The translations under genes and the position numbers were made by a program. Below the pieces are notes generated by a model. The model was not told the DNA's origin, made no database searches, and saw only the letters and a program-made list of their open reading frames with translations. DNA of 64,000 nucleotides from Streptomyces sp. Mut1. Its GTDB lineage: Bacteria > Actinomycetota > Actinomycetes > Streptomycetales > Streptomycetaceae. The stretch covers positions 5,900,001 through 5,964,000 of the forward strand of contig NZ_CP120997.1 of the NCBI RefSeq assembly GCF_030719295.1. Reading direction: 5' to 3'. Positions 29,905 to 38,807 of this stretch are shown piece after piece. The first letter of the stretch is position 1. Each line of letters starts with the position of its first letter.

Positions 29905-31176
29905 GTGGCACCGACAGACGAGACCGCTCAGATCCAGCCTCCCCGCACGCCGCCCGCCGCGCCGTCCGGGCCACCGGTCGCACCGTCCGGCACCGGTCCG
30001 GCCCGCATGCCCGCCTGGCTGCCGCGCGCCATGGTGCTCGCGCTGGCGCTCTACGCCTGCTTCCGGCTCGGCAGCTGGGCGTTCGACCAGCTCATCGGCC
30101 TGCTGATCAATGTGCTGATCGCCTTCTTCCTGGCGCTCGCCATCGAGCCCGCCGTGAGCCGGATGTCGGCCGGCGGCATGCGCCGGGGGCTCGCGACCTT
30201 CCTGGTCTTCCTCGTCGTGCTGATCGCCGGGGCCGGTTTCGTGGTCATGCTCGGCTCGATGCTCGCGGGCCAGATCGTCGACATGGTGGACGACTTCCCG
30301 AAGTATCTCGACTCGGTGATCAACTGGGTCAACCAGAGCTTCAACACGGAGCTGTCCCGGGTCGAGGTCCAGGACAGCCTGCTGCATTCCGACTGGTTGC
30401 AGAAGTACGTACAGAACAGCGCGACCGGTGTCCTCGACGTGTCCACCACGGTCCTCGGCGGCCTCTTCAGGCTGCTGACGATCTTCCTGTTCTCGTTCTA
30501 CTTCGCGGCCGACGGCCCCAGGCTGCGCCGCGCCCTGTGCTCCGTACTGCCCCCAGCCCGCCAGGCCGAGGTGCTGCGGGCCTGGGAGATCGCGGTCGCC
30601 AAGACCGGCGGTTATCTCTACTCGCGCGGCCTGATGGCGCTCATCTCCGGGATCGCGCACTACATCCTGCTGGCCGCCCTCGAAGTGCCGTACGCACCCG
30701 CGCTCGCGATCTGGGTCGGGCTCGTCTCCCAGTTCATCCCCACGATCGGCACCTATCTCGCGGGCGCCCTGCCGATGCTGATCGCGTTCACCGTCGAACC
30801 CTGGTACGCGATCTGGGTCCTCGGCTTCGTCGTGGTGTACCAGCAGTTCGAGAACTACGTGCTGCAGCCCAAGCTGACCGCCAGGACGGTCGACATCCAC
30901 CCCGCGGTGGCGTTCGGCTCGGTCATCGCGGGTACGGCGCTGATGGGCGCCGTCGGCGCGCTGATCGCCATCCCGGCCGTGGCCACGCTCCAGGCCTTCC
31001 TCGGCGCCTACGTGAAGCGGTACGACGTCACGGACGACCCGCGCGTCCAGGGCGGCCGTCCCGGCGTGCGGGGAGAACCCCTCTGGACGCGCCTGCGACG
31101 GCCGGCGACCACCCCCGCGGCCCCCGGAGGCCGGGAGCCGGAGGCCGGGGTGTCGGAGGGCACACGGGAGCCGTAG
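29905..31176 (+). CDS. AI-2E family transporter (PF01594-type permease)
   Basis: 423 aa, GTG start. Pro-rich N terminus (1-30), then about eight hydrophobic segments with the usual long periplasmic-side insertion between them (about 125-185). Typical conserved stretches include VGLVSQFIPTIGTYLAGALP and QQFENYVLQPKL. Members export varied solutes (AI-2 analogues, Na+ antiport); the substrate cannot be told here. It lies 237 bp upstream of recA. Confidence 0.87.
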   Translation: MAPTDETAQIQPPRTPPAAPSGPPVAPSGTGPARMPAWLPRAMVLALALYACFRLGSWAFDQLIGLLINVLIAFFLALAIEPAVSRMSAGGMRRGLATFLVFLVVLIAGAGFVVMLGSMLAGQIVDMVDDFPKYLDSVINWVNQSFNTELSRVEVQDSLLHSDWLQKYVQNSATGVLDVSTTVLGGLFRLLTIFLFSFYFAADGPRLRRALCSVLPPARQAEVLRAWEIAVAKTGGYLYSRGLMALISGIAHYILLAALEVPYAPALAIWVGLVSQFIPTIGTYLAGALPMLIAFTVEPWYAIWVLGFVVVYQQFENYVLQPKLTARTVDIHPAVAFGSVIAGTALMGAVGALIAIPAVATLQAFLGAYVKRYDVTDDPRVQGGRPGVRGEPLWTRLRRPATTPAAPGGREPEAGVSEGTREP

Positions 31177-31247
31177 GGGCGTTTCCTGGCCGTTCCTGGC
31201 CGTTTCGGGCGGGTGTCCGAGGGGCGGGGCCCGGTGGCGTGGTGCGC

Positions 31248-31277
31248 TTGACACTAAAATCGAACATCCATTCTCAT
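31248..31277 (+). promoter_or_regulatory. recA promoter
   Basis: TTGACA at 31248-31253, then a 17-nt spacer and a weak -10 (ttctca) at 31271-31276. The SOS-like box lies between and partly over the -10, the usual position for LexA repression. Confidence 0.65.
31262..31273 (+). promoter_or_regulatory. SOS/LexA-type box of recA
   Basis: GAACATCCATTC: a good left half-site (tcGAAC) and a weaker right half, compared with the actinobacterial consensus GAAC-N4-GTTC. The sequence resembles the box I recall for Streptomyces recA promoters. Confidence 0.75.
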
Positions 31278-31413
31278 GGGATTCCGGCCGGGTTTTCCCG
31301 GGCCCGACCGTGGAGTTGTCCACAGGCCGGGAGGACGTCGAGGCCCATTGTCAGTGGCAGGGGTTAGCGTCTTTGACGTGAAGCGATCGACTCAAGCAAA
31401 TCGGGTGGAACCC

Positions 31414-32541
31414 ATGGCAGGAACCGACCGCGAGAAGGCGCTGGACGCCGCACTCGCACAGATTGAACGGCAATTCGGCAAGGGCGCGGTGATGCGCCTC
31501 GGCAAGCGGCCGAACGAGCCCATCGAGGTGATTCCCACCGGGTCCACCGCGCTCGACGTCGCGCTCGGCGTCGGCGGTCTGCCGCGCGGCCGTGTGGTGG
31601 AGGTGTACGGACCGGAGTCCTCCGGTAAGACGACGCTGACGCTGCACGCGGTGGCGAACGCACAGAAGCTCGGCGGCTCGGTGGCCTTCATCGACGCGGA
31701 GCACGCTCTCGACCCCGAGTACGCGAAGAAGCTCGGCGTCGACATCGACAGCCTCATCCTGTCCCAGCCGGACAACGGCGAGCAGGCCCTGGAGATCGTC
31801 GACATGCTGGTCCGCTCGGGCGCTCTCGACCTGATCGTCATCGACTCCGTGGCGGCCCTCGTGCCGCGCGCGGAGATCGAGGGTGAGATGGGCGACTCGC
31901 ACGTGGGCCTCCAGGCCCGTCTGATGAGCCAGGCGCTCCGGAAGATCACCAGCGCGCTCAACCAGTCCAAGACCACCGCGATCTTCATCAACCAGCTCCG
32001 CGAGAAGATCGGTGTGATGTTCGGCTCGCCGGAGACCACCACCGGTGGCCGCGCGCTCAAGTTCTACGCCTCGGTGCGCCTCGACATCCGCCGGATCGAG
32101 ACGCTCAAGGACGGCACCGACGCCGTCGGCAACCGCACCCGCGTCAAGGTCGTCAAGAACAAGGTCGCGCCGCCCTTCAAGCAGGCCGAGTTCGACATCC
32201 TCTACGGCCAGGGCATCAGCCGCGAGGGCGGCCTGATCGACATGGGCGTGGAGCACGGCTTCGTCCGCAAGGCCGGCGCCTGGTACACGTACGAGGGGGA
32301 CCAGCTCGGCCAGGGCAAGGAGAACGCCCGCAACTTCCTCAAGGACAACCCCGACCTCGCCAACGAGATCGAGAAGAAGATCCTGGTGAAGCTGGGCGTC
32401 GGGGTCCAGCCCGAGGACGCCTCCGCCGAGTCCGGTGCGGACGCGGCAGGCGCGGCGGCCCCGGCCGACGCGGCTGCGAAGCCGGCGACCGCTCCGGCCG
32501 GCAAGACCAAGCCGGCCAAGGCGGCCGCGGCCAAGAGCTAG
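31414..32541 (+). CDS. recA: RecA recombinase
   Basis: 375 aa strand-exchange ATPase and SOS co-protease. Walker [10 protein letters not shown] (about residue 69), the [20 protein letters not shown] segment (loop L2 region), and [24 protein letters not shown] are all intact. The C-terminal tail (about 335-375) is an unusually long Ala/Pro/Lys-rich extension typical of Streptomyces RecA. ATG at 31414 ([14 protein letters not shown]). recX starts 4 bp after the stop. Confidence 0.98.
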   Translation: MAGTDREKALDAALAQIERQFGKGAVMRLGKRPNEPIEVIPTGSTALDVALGVGGLPRGRVVEVYGPESSGKTTLTLHAVANAQKLGGSVAFIDAEHALDPEYAKKLGVDIDSLILSQPDNGEQALEIVDMLVRSGALDLIVIDSVAALVPRAEIEGEMGDSHVGLQARLMSQALRKITSALNQSKTTAIFINQLREKIGVMFGSPETTTGGRALKFYASVRLDIRRIETLKDGTDAVGNRTRVKVVKNKVAPPFKQAEFDILYGQGISREGGLIDMGVEHGFVRKAGAWYTYEGDQLGQGKENARNFLKDNPDLANEIEKKILVKLGVGVQPEDASAESGADAAGAAAPADAAAKPATAPAGKTKPAKAAAAKS

Positions 32542-32545
32542 ACCG

Positions 32546-33187
32546 GTGACGCGTCGTACGGAGTGGCCGGACAGCGCCGCCGACCCCGGCGCGGGCTCCG
32601 GGTTCGGTGAGGGGGCGGGACGCCGTTCCCGCTCCCGGCCCAGTGACAGCGGTTCCCCCTCCTCGTCGAGGGCCGAGAAGGGGGAACCGCGCGACCCGGT
32701 CGAGCAGGCACGCAACATCTGCCTGCGGCTGCTCACCGGCACACCGCGCACCCGTAAACAGCTCGCGGACGCCCTGCGCAAGCGGGAGATCCCGGACGAG
32801 GCGGCCGAGGAAGTCCTCTCCCGCTTCGAGGACGTCGGGCTGATCGACGACGCCGCGTTCGCCGGTGCCTGGGTGGAGTCCCGGCATCACGGCCGCGGTC
32901 TCGCCCGCCGCGCGCTCGTCCGCGAGCTGCGGACCAAGGGTGTGGACGCCACGGTGATCGACGAAGCCGTCGGGCAGCTCGACTCCGAGCAGGAGGAGGC
33001 GACCGCACGGGAGCTGGTCGCCCGCAAGCTCCGGTCCACCCGGGGGCTGGACCGCGACAGACGACTGCGCCGCCTCGCGGCGATGCTCGCCCGCAAGGGG
33101 TACGGCGAGGGGATGGCCCTGCGCGTGGTGCGCCGGGCTCTGGAGGAAGAGGGGGAAGACACGGAGGGGCTGGACGAGCCGTTCTGA
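32546..33187 (+). CDS. recX: RecX regulator of RecA
   Basis: 213 aa. Modulator that binds and inhibits RecA filaments. After a basic/Gly/Ser-rich N-terminal extension (1-50), the three-helix RecX repeats follow (ARNICLRLLTGTPRTRKQLADALRKREIP..., DAAFAGAWVESRHHGRGLARRALVRELRTKGV). GTG start 4 bp after recA, so co-transcribed and probably coupled to it. The frame stays open upstream inside recA, which is rejected as coding. Confidence 0.93.
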   Translation: MTRRTEWPDSAADPGAGSGFGEGAGRRSRSRPSDSGSPSSSRAEKGEPRDPVEQARNICLRLLTGTPRTRKQLADALRKREIPDEAAEEVLSRFEDVGLIDDAAFAGAWVESRHHGRGLARRALVRELRTKGVDATVIDEAVGQLDSEQEEATARELVARKLRSTRGLDRDRRLRRLAAMLARKGYGEGMALRVVRRALEEEGEDTEGLDEPF

Positions 33188-33223
33188 CCGAAGCGCCGCA
33201 GAGACGGTTGGCCAAGAGGGAGC

Positions 33224-33303
33224 GACCGGCTGTCACGGGGCAGCCGGCGGGGGCCGACTGCCACGGACCGGCTGTCACGGGGGCAGCCGGCGGGGGCCGA
33301 CTG
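33224..33303. repeat. tandem duplication downstream of recX
   Basis: Two copies of a roughly 37-bp unit (gaccggctgtcacgggg... ending ggccgactg), at 33224-33260 and 33266-33303, differing by one extra G. A third partial echo (gtcacgaggcagctgtcactgg) follows. It lies in the gap between convergent recX and the next gene. Confidence 0.85.
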
Positions 33304-33338
33304 TCAGTGCCAGGGGGGAAGCCGTCACGAGGCAGCTG

Positions 33339-34022
33339 TCACTGGCCGGCCTGGGCGGCGCGGCTGATGGTGGCGTCGATCAGGGCGAGGGCGTCTGCGG
33401 CGGTGCGGCCCGGGTAGCGGTTCCACGGCCCGATCAGCCCGGTCCAGCCCTGGGAGCGCAACTCGGCGATCAGCCAGGCTCCGGCCCGGTCGACCGTCTC
33501 CGCCGAGCCGTGGCCCAGGCGGTGCGCGGTGAGCATGGCGCCGCAGATGCAGCGTGCACCCCGGGCGTTGCGGAGCCGGTAGGGGGTGTTCTGCCATCCC
33601 CATTCGGTGAGGATCTGCCGGGCGTGGGCGAGGTGGACGGACGGTCGCACTTCGGGCTGTCCGATGCGCCGCCACGTGTGGAGCCGGTCGGGCAGCATCG
33701 CACCGATCCGCCCGGGGAGCGGACGTTCGCGGGGTGCGGCGGGGGGCAGGGCGCGGACCGTGTCGGAGATCAACCGGTCCACCGGCACGGACAGCAGGGC
33801 GCGCCAGTCGGCAGGGGAGCCCGGCCGCTCCTGTGGACCGGCGGGGGTGACGGGGCACGGGACGCCGGGTGCGGGAGTGTCGTCGGGTGCGGGTGCGGGT
33901 GCGGGTGCGGGTGCGGGTGCGGTGAGGTCCCAGCCCGTGATGATCTGCTGCCAGGCCGCCGAGTCGTGGAGACGCGCGGCCTGGGCGTCGAGTCCGTCGG
34001 GAGTGAGTGCGGTGGTGGGCAT
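33339..34022 (-). CDS. hypothetical protein with Ala-Pro tract
   Basis: 227 aa, family not recognised with confidence (it recalls actinobacterial DUF6197-type proteins). Six Ala-Pro repeats at about residues 35-46, then a soluble region with a possible metal-binding pair in ARCICGAML (about 160) and a C-terminal WNRYPGRTAADALALIDATI motif. The ATG at 34022 has GGGGAGC about 8 nt upstream; longer in-frame starts run into the repeat-rich upstream region. Convergent with recX. Confidence 0.65.
   Translation of the reverse strand: MPTTALTPDGLDAQAARLHDSAAWQQIITGWDLTAPAPAPAPAPAPDDTPAPGVPCPVTPAGPQERPGSPADWRALLSVPVDRLISDTVRALPPAAPRERPLPGRIGAMLPDRLHTWRRIGQPEVRPSVHLAHARQILTEWGWQNTPYRLRNARGARCICGAMLTAHRLGHGSAETVDRAGAWLIAELRSQGWTGLIGPWNRYPGRTAADALALIDATISRAAQAGQ
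33885..33920. repeat. hexanucleotide microsatellite (gggtgc)6, in frame
   Basis: Six perfect gggtgc units. Read on the minus strand they encode (Ala-Pro)6 in the hypothetical protein, so unit gain or loss keeps the frame. Confidence 0.95.
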
Positions 34023-34427
34023 CGGTGCGTGCTCCCCGTCGTAGCGGTCCGGCGTCCCGGCGGTGCTCGCCGTTGAGGCGAATCTCCGTCCGGTGACCGG
34101 ATCGCTCCACCGGAGCGATGCCATACGGGTGTGTCGCGGAGCATTCCGGCGCATTCCGGTCGGGGAAGCGTCCGTCGCGGGGTCCCGTACAGAGCCGGTA
34201 CGGGCGGCACAGCCGCACAGCCCGTAGGGGCCGTGCGTCCGTCGCGGGGTCCCGTGCTGCCCGTACACCCCGCACGGGCAGCACGTCCGAACAGCCCGTG
34301 TGGCCCGTGCGGCCCCCCCCCCGTGCGGCCCGCACTCCCCCCGTACGTCCGCACTCCCCCCCGTATGTCCCCCCCCGCACGCGCCGTGCGGGGGAAAGCC
34401 CCCGTACGGAGACGGCGGAGTGCTCCA
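34023..34427. other. repeat- and hairpin-rich intergenic region before the ArsR-like gene
   Basis: About 400 bp without a credible gene. It contains a 21-bp direct repeat (34168-34188 and 34235-34255, cgtccgtcgcggggtcccgt core), an 11-bp perfect hairpin (gtgctgcccgt / acgggcagcac, 34254-34284), a run of ten C at 34313-34322, further C7-C8 runs to 34376, and a 9-bp stem (cccccgcac / gtgcggggg, 34372-34394). ORFs crossing it are low complexity. Confidence 0.75.
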
Positions 34428-34447
34428 GTGCACAGATACCTGTGCAC
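34428..34447. promoter_or_regulatory. candidate operator of the ArsR-like regulator
   Basis: Perfect 8-bp inverted repeat gtgcacag-atac-ctgtgcac (20 bp) ending 17 bp before the regulator ATG. Size, symmetry and place fit an autoregulatory operator for a dimeric winged-helix repressor. Confidence 0.7.
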
Positions 34448-34464
34448 AGAGCAGTGTGTGACGC

Positions 34465-35157
34465 ATGCCAGAGAAGCCCGGCGGTACCGAGATCACGGAG
34501 CTGGCCGCCCTCAAGGCGCTCGCCCAGCCACGACGTCAGCAGATCCTTCAGCACCTCACCCTGCACGGCCCCGCGACGTCCGCGATCCTCGCCCGTGCGC
34601 TCGGCCTGAACACCGGCGCGACCAGCTACCACCTGCGCGAACTGGCCCGCTACGGCTTCGTGGCCGACACCGAACCGCAGGAACCCGCCGGGCGCCGGGC
34701 CAGGTGGTGGCGGGCTGTCCCGGGCGACCGCCGCTTCCCGCCGCCGTCACGCAGGACGCCCGAGCTGCGGCTCGTCATGGACGAGCTGAACCGCCACGCG
34801 TACGCCGCCGACCTCGCCCTCTTCGAGCGGCTCCAGCGCGAGAGCGCGAAGGCGGCGGAGCGGGCGGCGGACGGGCAGGCGGCCGACGCGGAGGCGACCG
34901 GGGCGGGTGCGGACGAGTGGGCCGATGCCTTCGCGTACTCGCGCGGCGCCCTGCGCCTCACCCCGCCCGAACTCCGCTCGTTCTTCGAGGAGTACATCGC
35001 CCTCATGAACCGCTACAAGCGCACCGAAGCCGACACCCCGCCGGACGCGCGCACGGTCCACACCCGCCTGCTCGCCTTCCCGGACCCGGGCCCCGGCACC
35101 CCCGGCGCCGACGCCCTCACCGCCCGCACCGACCGACCGGAGACGGACGCCTCATGA
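34465..35157 (+). CDS. ArsR/HTH_20-type winged-helix regulator
   Basis: 230 aa. N-terminal winged helix (about 10-75): LKALAQPRRQQILQHL, GPATSAILARALGLNTGATSYHLRELARYGFV. The rest is a helical, Ala/Glu-rich effector or dimer domain. Its stop overlaps the start of the permease gene by 4 bp (ATGA), so it is translationally coupled to the gene it most likely controls. No metal-binding CxC of metalloregulatory ArsR proteins was seen, so a metal sensor role is unlikely. Confidence 0.87.
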   Translation: MPEKPGGTEITELAALKALAQPRRQQILQHLTLHGPATSAILARALGLNTGATSYHLRELARYGFVADTEPQEPAGRRARWWRAVPGDRRFPPPSRRTPELRLVMDELNRHAYAADLALFERLQRESAKAAERAADGQAADAEATGAGADEWADAFAYSRGALRLTPPELRSFFEEYIALMNRYKRTEADTPPDARTVHTRLLAFPDPGPGTPGADALTARTDRPETDAS

Positions 35158-37709
35158 TGCTGCGCTATGCCCTGCGGACGATCAGGCACCGCAAGGCCGG
35201 ATTCCTCGGAGCCTTCCTCGCCCTCATGTGCGCCGCCGCCCTGGTGACCGCCTGCGGCACCCTCCTGGAGACCGGCCTGCGCGGGCGGATCGCCACCGAG
35301 CGGTACGCGGCCACCCCGCTCCTCGTCTCCGCCGACCAGAACGTCCACCGCACGACCGTCAAGCACAAGGGCAACGGCAGGACGAAGGTCAAGCACAAGG
35401 CGAAGCCGGTCGCCGAGCGGGCCTGGCTCCCGGCCGCCACCGCCGACCGGATTCGCACGCTGCCGGGTGTGCGTACCGTCGTCCCCGAACTGACCTTCCT
35501 GGCCCAGCCGCTCGGCCTGCCCGGTGAAGGGGGAGACGGCGGGGCCCCCTCCTACGGGCACGCCTGGACGTCCGCTCCGCTCACGCCCTTCGCTCTGACC
35601 GCGGGCAAGGCCCCCGCCTCCGCCGACGACGTGGTGATCGACCGGGCCCTCGCCGAGCGGGCGGGCCTCACGACCGGGGACCCGATCACCGTGCAGTCGA
35701 CCCGGGCCCCTCACACGTACCGCGTCAGCGGCATCGCCGCGCCCCAGGGGCGGGGCGGACTGCGGCAGCAGACCGCGCTGTTCTTCTCCAACGCCGAGGC
35801 CACACGCCTCGCCGACCGCGCGGGCCAGGTCACCGTGCTCGGTGTGCTGCCCACGCCCGGCACGGACATCGGCCGGTTGAAGCAGCAGGTCACCGCCGCC
35901 CTCAAGGGCACCACCGCACAGGTGACGACCGGTGACGGGCGCGGGCCGGTCGAATTCCTCGACGCCGCGGGCGCCCGGGTCAAGCTGGTCTCGATGGGCG
36001 GGGCCATGGGCGGCACCTCACTGCTGGTCGCGGTGCTCGTCGTCGTCGGGACGTTCGCGCTCTCCGTCCAGCAGCGCCACCGAGAGCTGGCCCTGCTCCG
36101 TACCATCGCCGCCACCTCGCGGCAGGTCCGCCGGCTGCTGGGCCGGGAGGCCCTGGTCGTCGGGGCCATCGCCGGTGTCCTCGGCGCCCTCGCCGGACTG
36201 CCGCTCGCCGGATGGCTGCACAACCGGTTCACCGCCATGGGAGTGGTCCCGCAGACCCTGGAACCGACGGCCGGCATCCTGCCCGCCTGCGCCGCCGTCG
36301 CCGTCACGCTCCTGGGTGCCTGGGCCGCCGCCCGGATCTCGGGCCGGCGCATCGCGGGTCTGCGCCCGGCCGAGGCCATGGCCGAGTCCGCGGTCGAGCG
36401 CGGCCGCCCGGCCAGGGGGCGCGTGCTCGCCGGGCTGTTCCTGCTCGCGGGCGGCGGTGTGCTGGTCGGTGTGCTGAGCGTGCTGCGCACCGAGGCCGCC
36501 TCCACCCCGGTCACCTTCCTGGCCGTGGTGGTGTCGGCCACGGCCGGCGCGCTGCTCGGCCCGCTCCTCGTCCGAGCCGCCGCCTTCCTGGCGGCCGGCG
36601 TGCTTCGGCGGACAGGCCCCATGAGCGCCCTGGCCACCGCCAACATCCGCGGGAACTCGACCCGGATGGCCTCCGTCGTCACCCCACTCACCCTGCTCAT
36701 CGGTATGACCTGCACGGTTCTCTTCCTCCAGCCGACCATCAGCGAAGCCGCCCGCACCCAGGCCAGGGAGGGCGTACGCGCTACCTGGGTGCTCGGCGCG
36801 CAAGGGCCAGGAGTTCCGGCAGCCGCCACCGAGGCCGTCCGCGCGACGCCCGGTGTCACCGCCGCCACGGAGGTGGTCCGCACCACCGTGCGGGTCGGGC
36901 TGGAGAAGTACACCGCGCAGGGCGTCACCGGGGCGGGCCTCACCCGCACCTGGGACCCGGGCGTGACGAGCGGTTCTCTCGCCGCGTTCGCCGCGAACGA
37001 GCGGTCCGCCGCGATCAGCGAACTCGCCGCCGACCGCCTCGGGCTGCGCCCCGGCGGTGAACTCGTGCTGCACCTCGGCGACGGCACCCCCGCCACCCTC
37101 ACGGTCGCCGCCGTCTACCGCAGCGGGCTCGGCTTCGGCGACCTGACCCTGCCGCACGACCTGGTCGCCCGGCACATGGACAACCCCCTGGCCGCGACGG
37201 TCCTGGTGGCCGGAGCGGCGTCCGGCCACTCCCTGTCCGCCGCGGTGAGCGAATACCCCGGCGTCACGGTGGTCGCCCCGGCCGTCGCCGACCGGCTCCA
37301 GGCGGACCGCGAGCAGCAGAACGCCGAGGTCAACCTTCTGGCCATGGGCCTGGTCCTCGCCTTCACCGCCATCGCCGTCGTCAACACGCTCGCCATGTCG
37401 GTGTCCGAGCGGTTCAGGGAGTTCGCGCTGCTGCGGCTGGCCGGCGCCACGCGCCGTCAGGTGCTGCGGATGCTCCGTACCGAGACCCTGTCGGTCCTGA
37501 TCCTTGCCACCGCGCTCGGCACCGGCATCGCGCTCGCCGTCCTGACCGCCTTCAGCATCGGGATGACCGGCAGCGCGGCGCCCGGCCTGCTCCCGCTGGT
37601 GTACGGGTCCGTGGTGGGCGCCGCCGCCCTGCTCGCCCTGGCCGCCACCGCGCTGCCCGGCCGGCTGGCCCTGCGGGCCCGCCCGGTGGAGGTCGCCACC
37701 AGCCAGTGA
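35154..37709 (+). CDS. FtsX-type ABC transporter permease (orphan)
   Basis: 851 aa. Two FtsX/MacB-like halves: an N-terminal membrane helix (about 17-38), a large extracytoplasmic region, three helices at about 285-400, then more helices (about 430-490), a second extracytoplasmic domain and three C-terminal helices (about 725-840) with SERFREFALLRLAGATRRQVLRMLRTE, the coupling motif expected to contact an ATPase. The first half has the matching QRHRELALLRTIAATSRQVRRLL. No ATP-binding subunit gene lies beside it, so it must borrow one or work differently. The ATG at 35154 overlaps the regulator stop; the much longer open frame upstream is rejected. Confidence 0.88.
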   Translation: MMLRYALRTIRHRKAGFLGAFLALMCAAALVTACGTLLETGLRGRIATERYAATPLLVSADQNVHRTTVKHKGNGRTKVKHKAKPVAERAWLPAATADRIRTLPGVRTVVPELTFLAQPLGLPGEGGDGGAPSYGHAWTSAPLTPFALTAGKAPASADDVVIDRALAERAGLTTGDPITVQSTRAPHTYRVSGIAAPQGRGGLRQQTALFFSNAEATRLADRAGQVTVLGVLPTPGTDIGRLKQQVTAALKGTTAQVTTGDGRGPVEFLDAAGARVKLVSMGGAMGGTSLLVAVLVVVGTFALSVQQRHRELALLRTIAATSRQVRRLLGREALVVGAIAGVLGALAGLPLAGWLHNRFTAMGVVPQTLEPTAGILPACAAVAVTLLGAWAAARISGRRIAGLRPAEAMAESAVERGRPARGRVLAGLFLLAGGGVLVGVLSVLRTEAASTPVTFLAVVVSATAGALLGPLLVRAAAFLAAGVLRRTGPMSALATANIRGNSTRMASVVTPLTLLIGMTCTVLFLQPTISEAARTQAREGVRATWVLGAQGPGVPAAATEAVRATPGVTAATEVVRTTVRVGLEKYTAQGVTGAGLTRTWDPGVTSGSLAAFAANERSAAISELAADRLGLRPGGELVLHLGDGTPATLTVAAVYRSGLGFGDLTLPHDLVARHMDNPLAATVLVAGAASGHSLSAAVSEYPGVTVVAPAVADRLQADREQQNAEVNLLAMGLVLAFTAIAVVNTLAMSVSERFREFALLRLAGATRRQVLRMLRTETLSVLILATALGTGIALAVLTAFSIGMTGSAAPGLLPLVYGSVVGAAALLALAATALPGRLALRARPVEVATSQ

Positions 37710-37715
37710 CGGGAA

Positions 37716-37742
37716 GGTGGGGTGGCGGCCCGCCGCCCCACC
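37716..37742. terminator. bidirectional terminator after the permease gene
   Basis: Stem ggtggggtggcgg / ccgccgccccacc with one G-T pair and almost no loop, 7 bp after the permease stop, between convergent genes. Confidence 0.7.
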
Positions 37743-37768
37743 GGGCGGCGATCCGCCGCCCCCACCCG

Positions 37769-38179
37769 TCACACCTCGACCGGCAGCCCCGCCGCCCGCC
37801 AGGCCTGGAAGCCGCCCACCAGGTCCGTCGCCCGGTACAGCCCCAGCCGGTGCAGGGACTCGACGGCGAGGCTCGACGCGTACCCCTCGTTGCAGATCAC
37901 CACCACCCGGAGACCGTGGCTCACGGCCTCCGGGGCGCGATGGCTTCCCCGCGGGTCCAGCCGCCATTCCAGCTCGTTGCGTTCGACGACCAGTGCCCCC
38001 GGGATCAGCCCGTCCCGTTCACGCAGTTGCGCGTAGCGGATGTCCACGAGCAGAGCGCCTTCGGAGGCCGCGGTCCACGCCTCCCGCGGACCGACCCGTA
38101 CATAGCCGGCCCTGACCCGTTCCAGCAGCTCGTCGATCCCGACCGGCTCGCTGCCGCCCTCGTGCGGTCCGTGGCTCAC
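37769..38179 (-). CDS. rhodanese-like sulfurtransferase
   Basis: 136 aa single rhodanese domain. The catalytic Cys lies in the loop VICNEGYASS (about residue 101); the DIRYAQLRERDGLIPGALVVER region is the usual first half. It moves sulfane sulfur between thiols or from thiosulfate. The GTG start overlaps the stop of the cysteine dioxygenase gene by 4 bp, so the two make a sulfur-catabolism operon: cysteine oxidation plus sulfane-sulfur handling. Confidence 0.9.
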   Translation of the reverse strand: MSHGPHEGGSEPVGIDELLERVRAGYVRVGPREAWTAASEGALLVDIRYAQLRERDGLIPGALVVERNELEWRLDPRGSHRAPEAVSHGLRVVVICNEGYASSLAVESLHRLGLYRATDLVGGFQAWRAAGLPVEV

Positions 38180-38730
38180 TGCCAGTCCTCCGGGCGCTCG
38201 GTCTGCTCCAGGCGGAGTACGGCGCCGGAGCGGCTGTAGCGCCGGATCCGGGGCAGCGGCGGGTAGTACGCGTGGACGGAGACGGCATGCTCCGTGGCGG
38301 ACTCGTTCAGGACCTCGTGGACGTGGTGCCGGCCGAAGGCCCTGCCCTGGCCCGACGACAGCTCCCGGGTGCGGTCGATGTCCCCGGCCAGCTCCAGGGT
38401 CTTCCAGCCGTCGGTGGGCAGCCGGGCGGCGAGGGAGTGCTCCCTGAGCGTGCCGGCTGCGGTGAGGAAGGCGCCGATCGAGTCGGCGTGGTCGTGCCAG
38501 CCGGTGCCGGTGCCGGGCGGCCAGCCGATGAGCCACGCCTCGCTGCCGCCGGGGCCGTCGAGCCTGACCCACGTTCGGCCCTCGGGGTCGAGGGGAAGGG
38601 AGGCGACGAGGGCGGTGTCCTCGGCGGTGCGGCGGACGAAGTCGAGCAGTTCCGCCACGGTCGGAGCCGGAGCTGGAGCCGGAGCGGACGCGGGTACGGG
38701 CACGGAGAGGGGAGAGGGAGAAGCAGACAC
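38176..38730 (-). CDS. cysteine dioxygenase type I
   Basis: 184 aa cupin Fe(II) enzyme converting cysteine to cysteine sulfinate. Metal ligands are visible in TGWHDHADS (HxH) and GRHHVHEVLNES; the SVHAYYPPL tyrosine is present, while the Cys that crosslinks to it in mammalian enzymes is replaced by Gly, as usual in bacteria. The N-terminal 20 residues are Ala/Pro/Ser low complexity. GTG at 38730 with a ggac site upstream. Preceded by a Cys-rich leader peptide gene 77 bp upstream. Confidence 0.9.
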   Translation of the reverse strand: MSASPSPLSVPVPASAPAPAPAPTVAELLDFVRRTAEDTALVASLPLDPEGRTWVRLDGPGGSEAWLIGWPPGTGTGWHDHADSIGAFLTAAGTLREHSLAARLPTDGWKTLELAGDIDRTRELSSGQGRAFGRHHVHEVLNESATEHAVSVHAYYPPLPRIRRYSRSGAVLRLEQTERPEDWQ

Positions 38731-38807
38731 GGGGAGCCGTCCTGGGGTTCGCGCGGTTACCCCGCCGCACGGCACAGCACACGCGGCGAAGGCAGGAGAA
38801 GCGGGAT

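Noticed and set aside
34131..35153. Long N-terminal extension of the FtsX-type permease frame
   Set aside because: It overlaps the ArsR-like regulator in another frame and the C-tract region; the ATG at 35154 with the stop/start overlap is the natural start.
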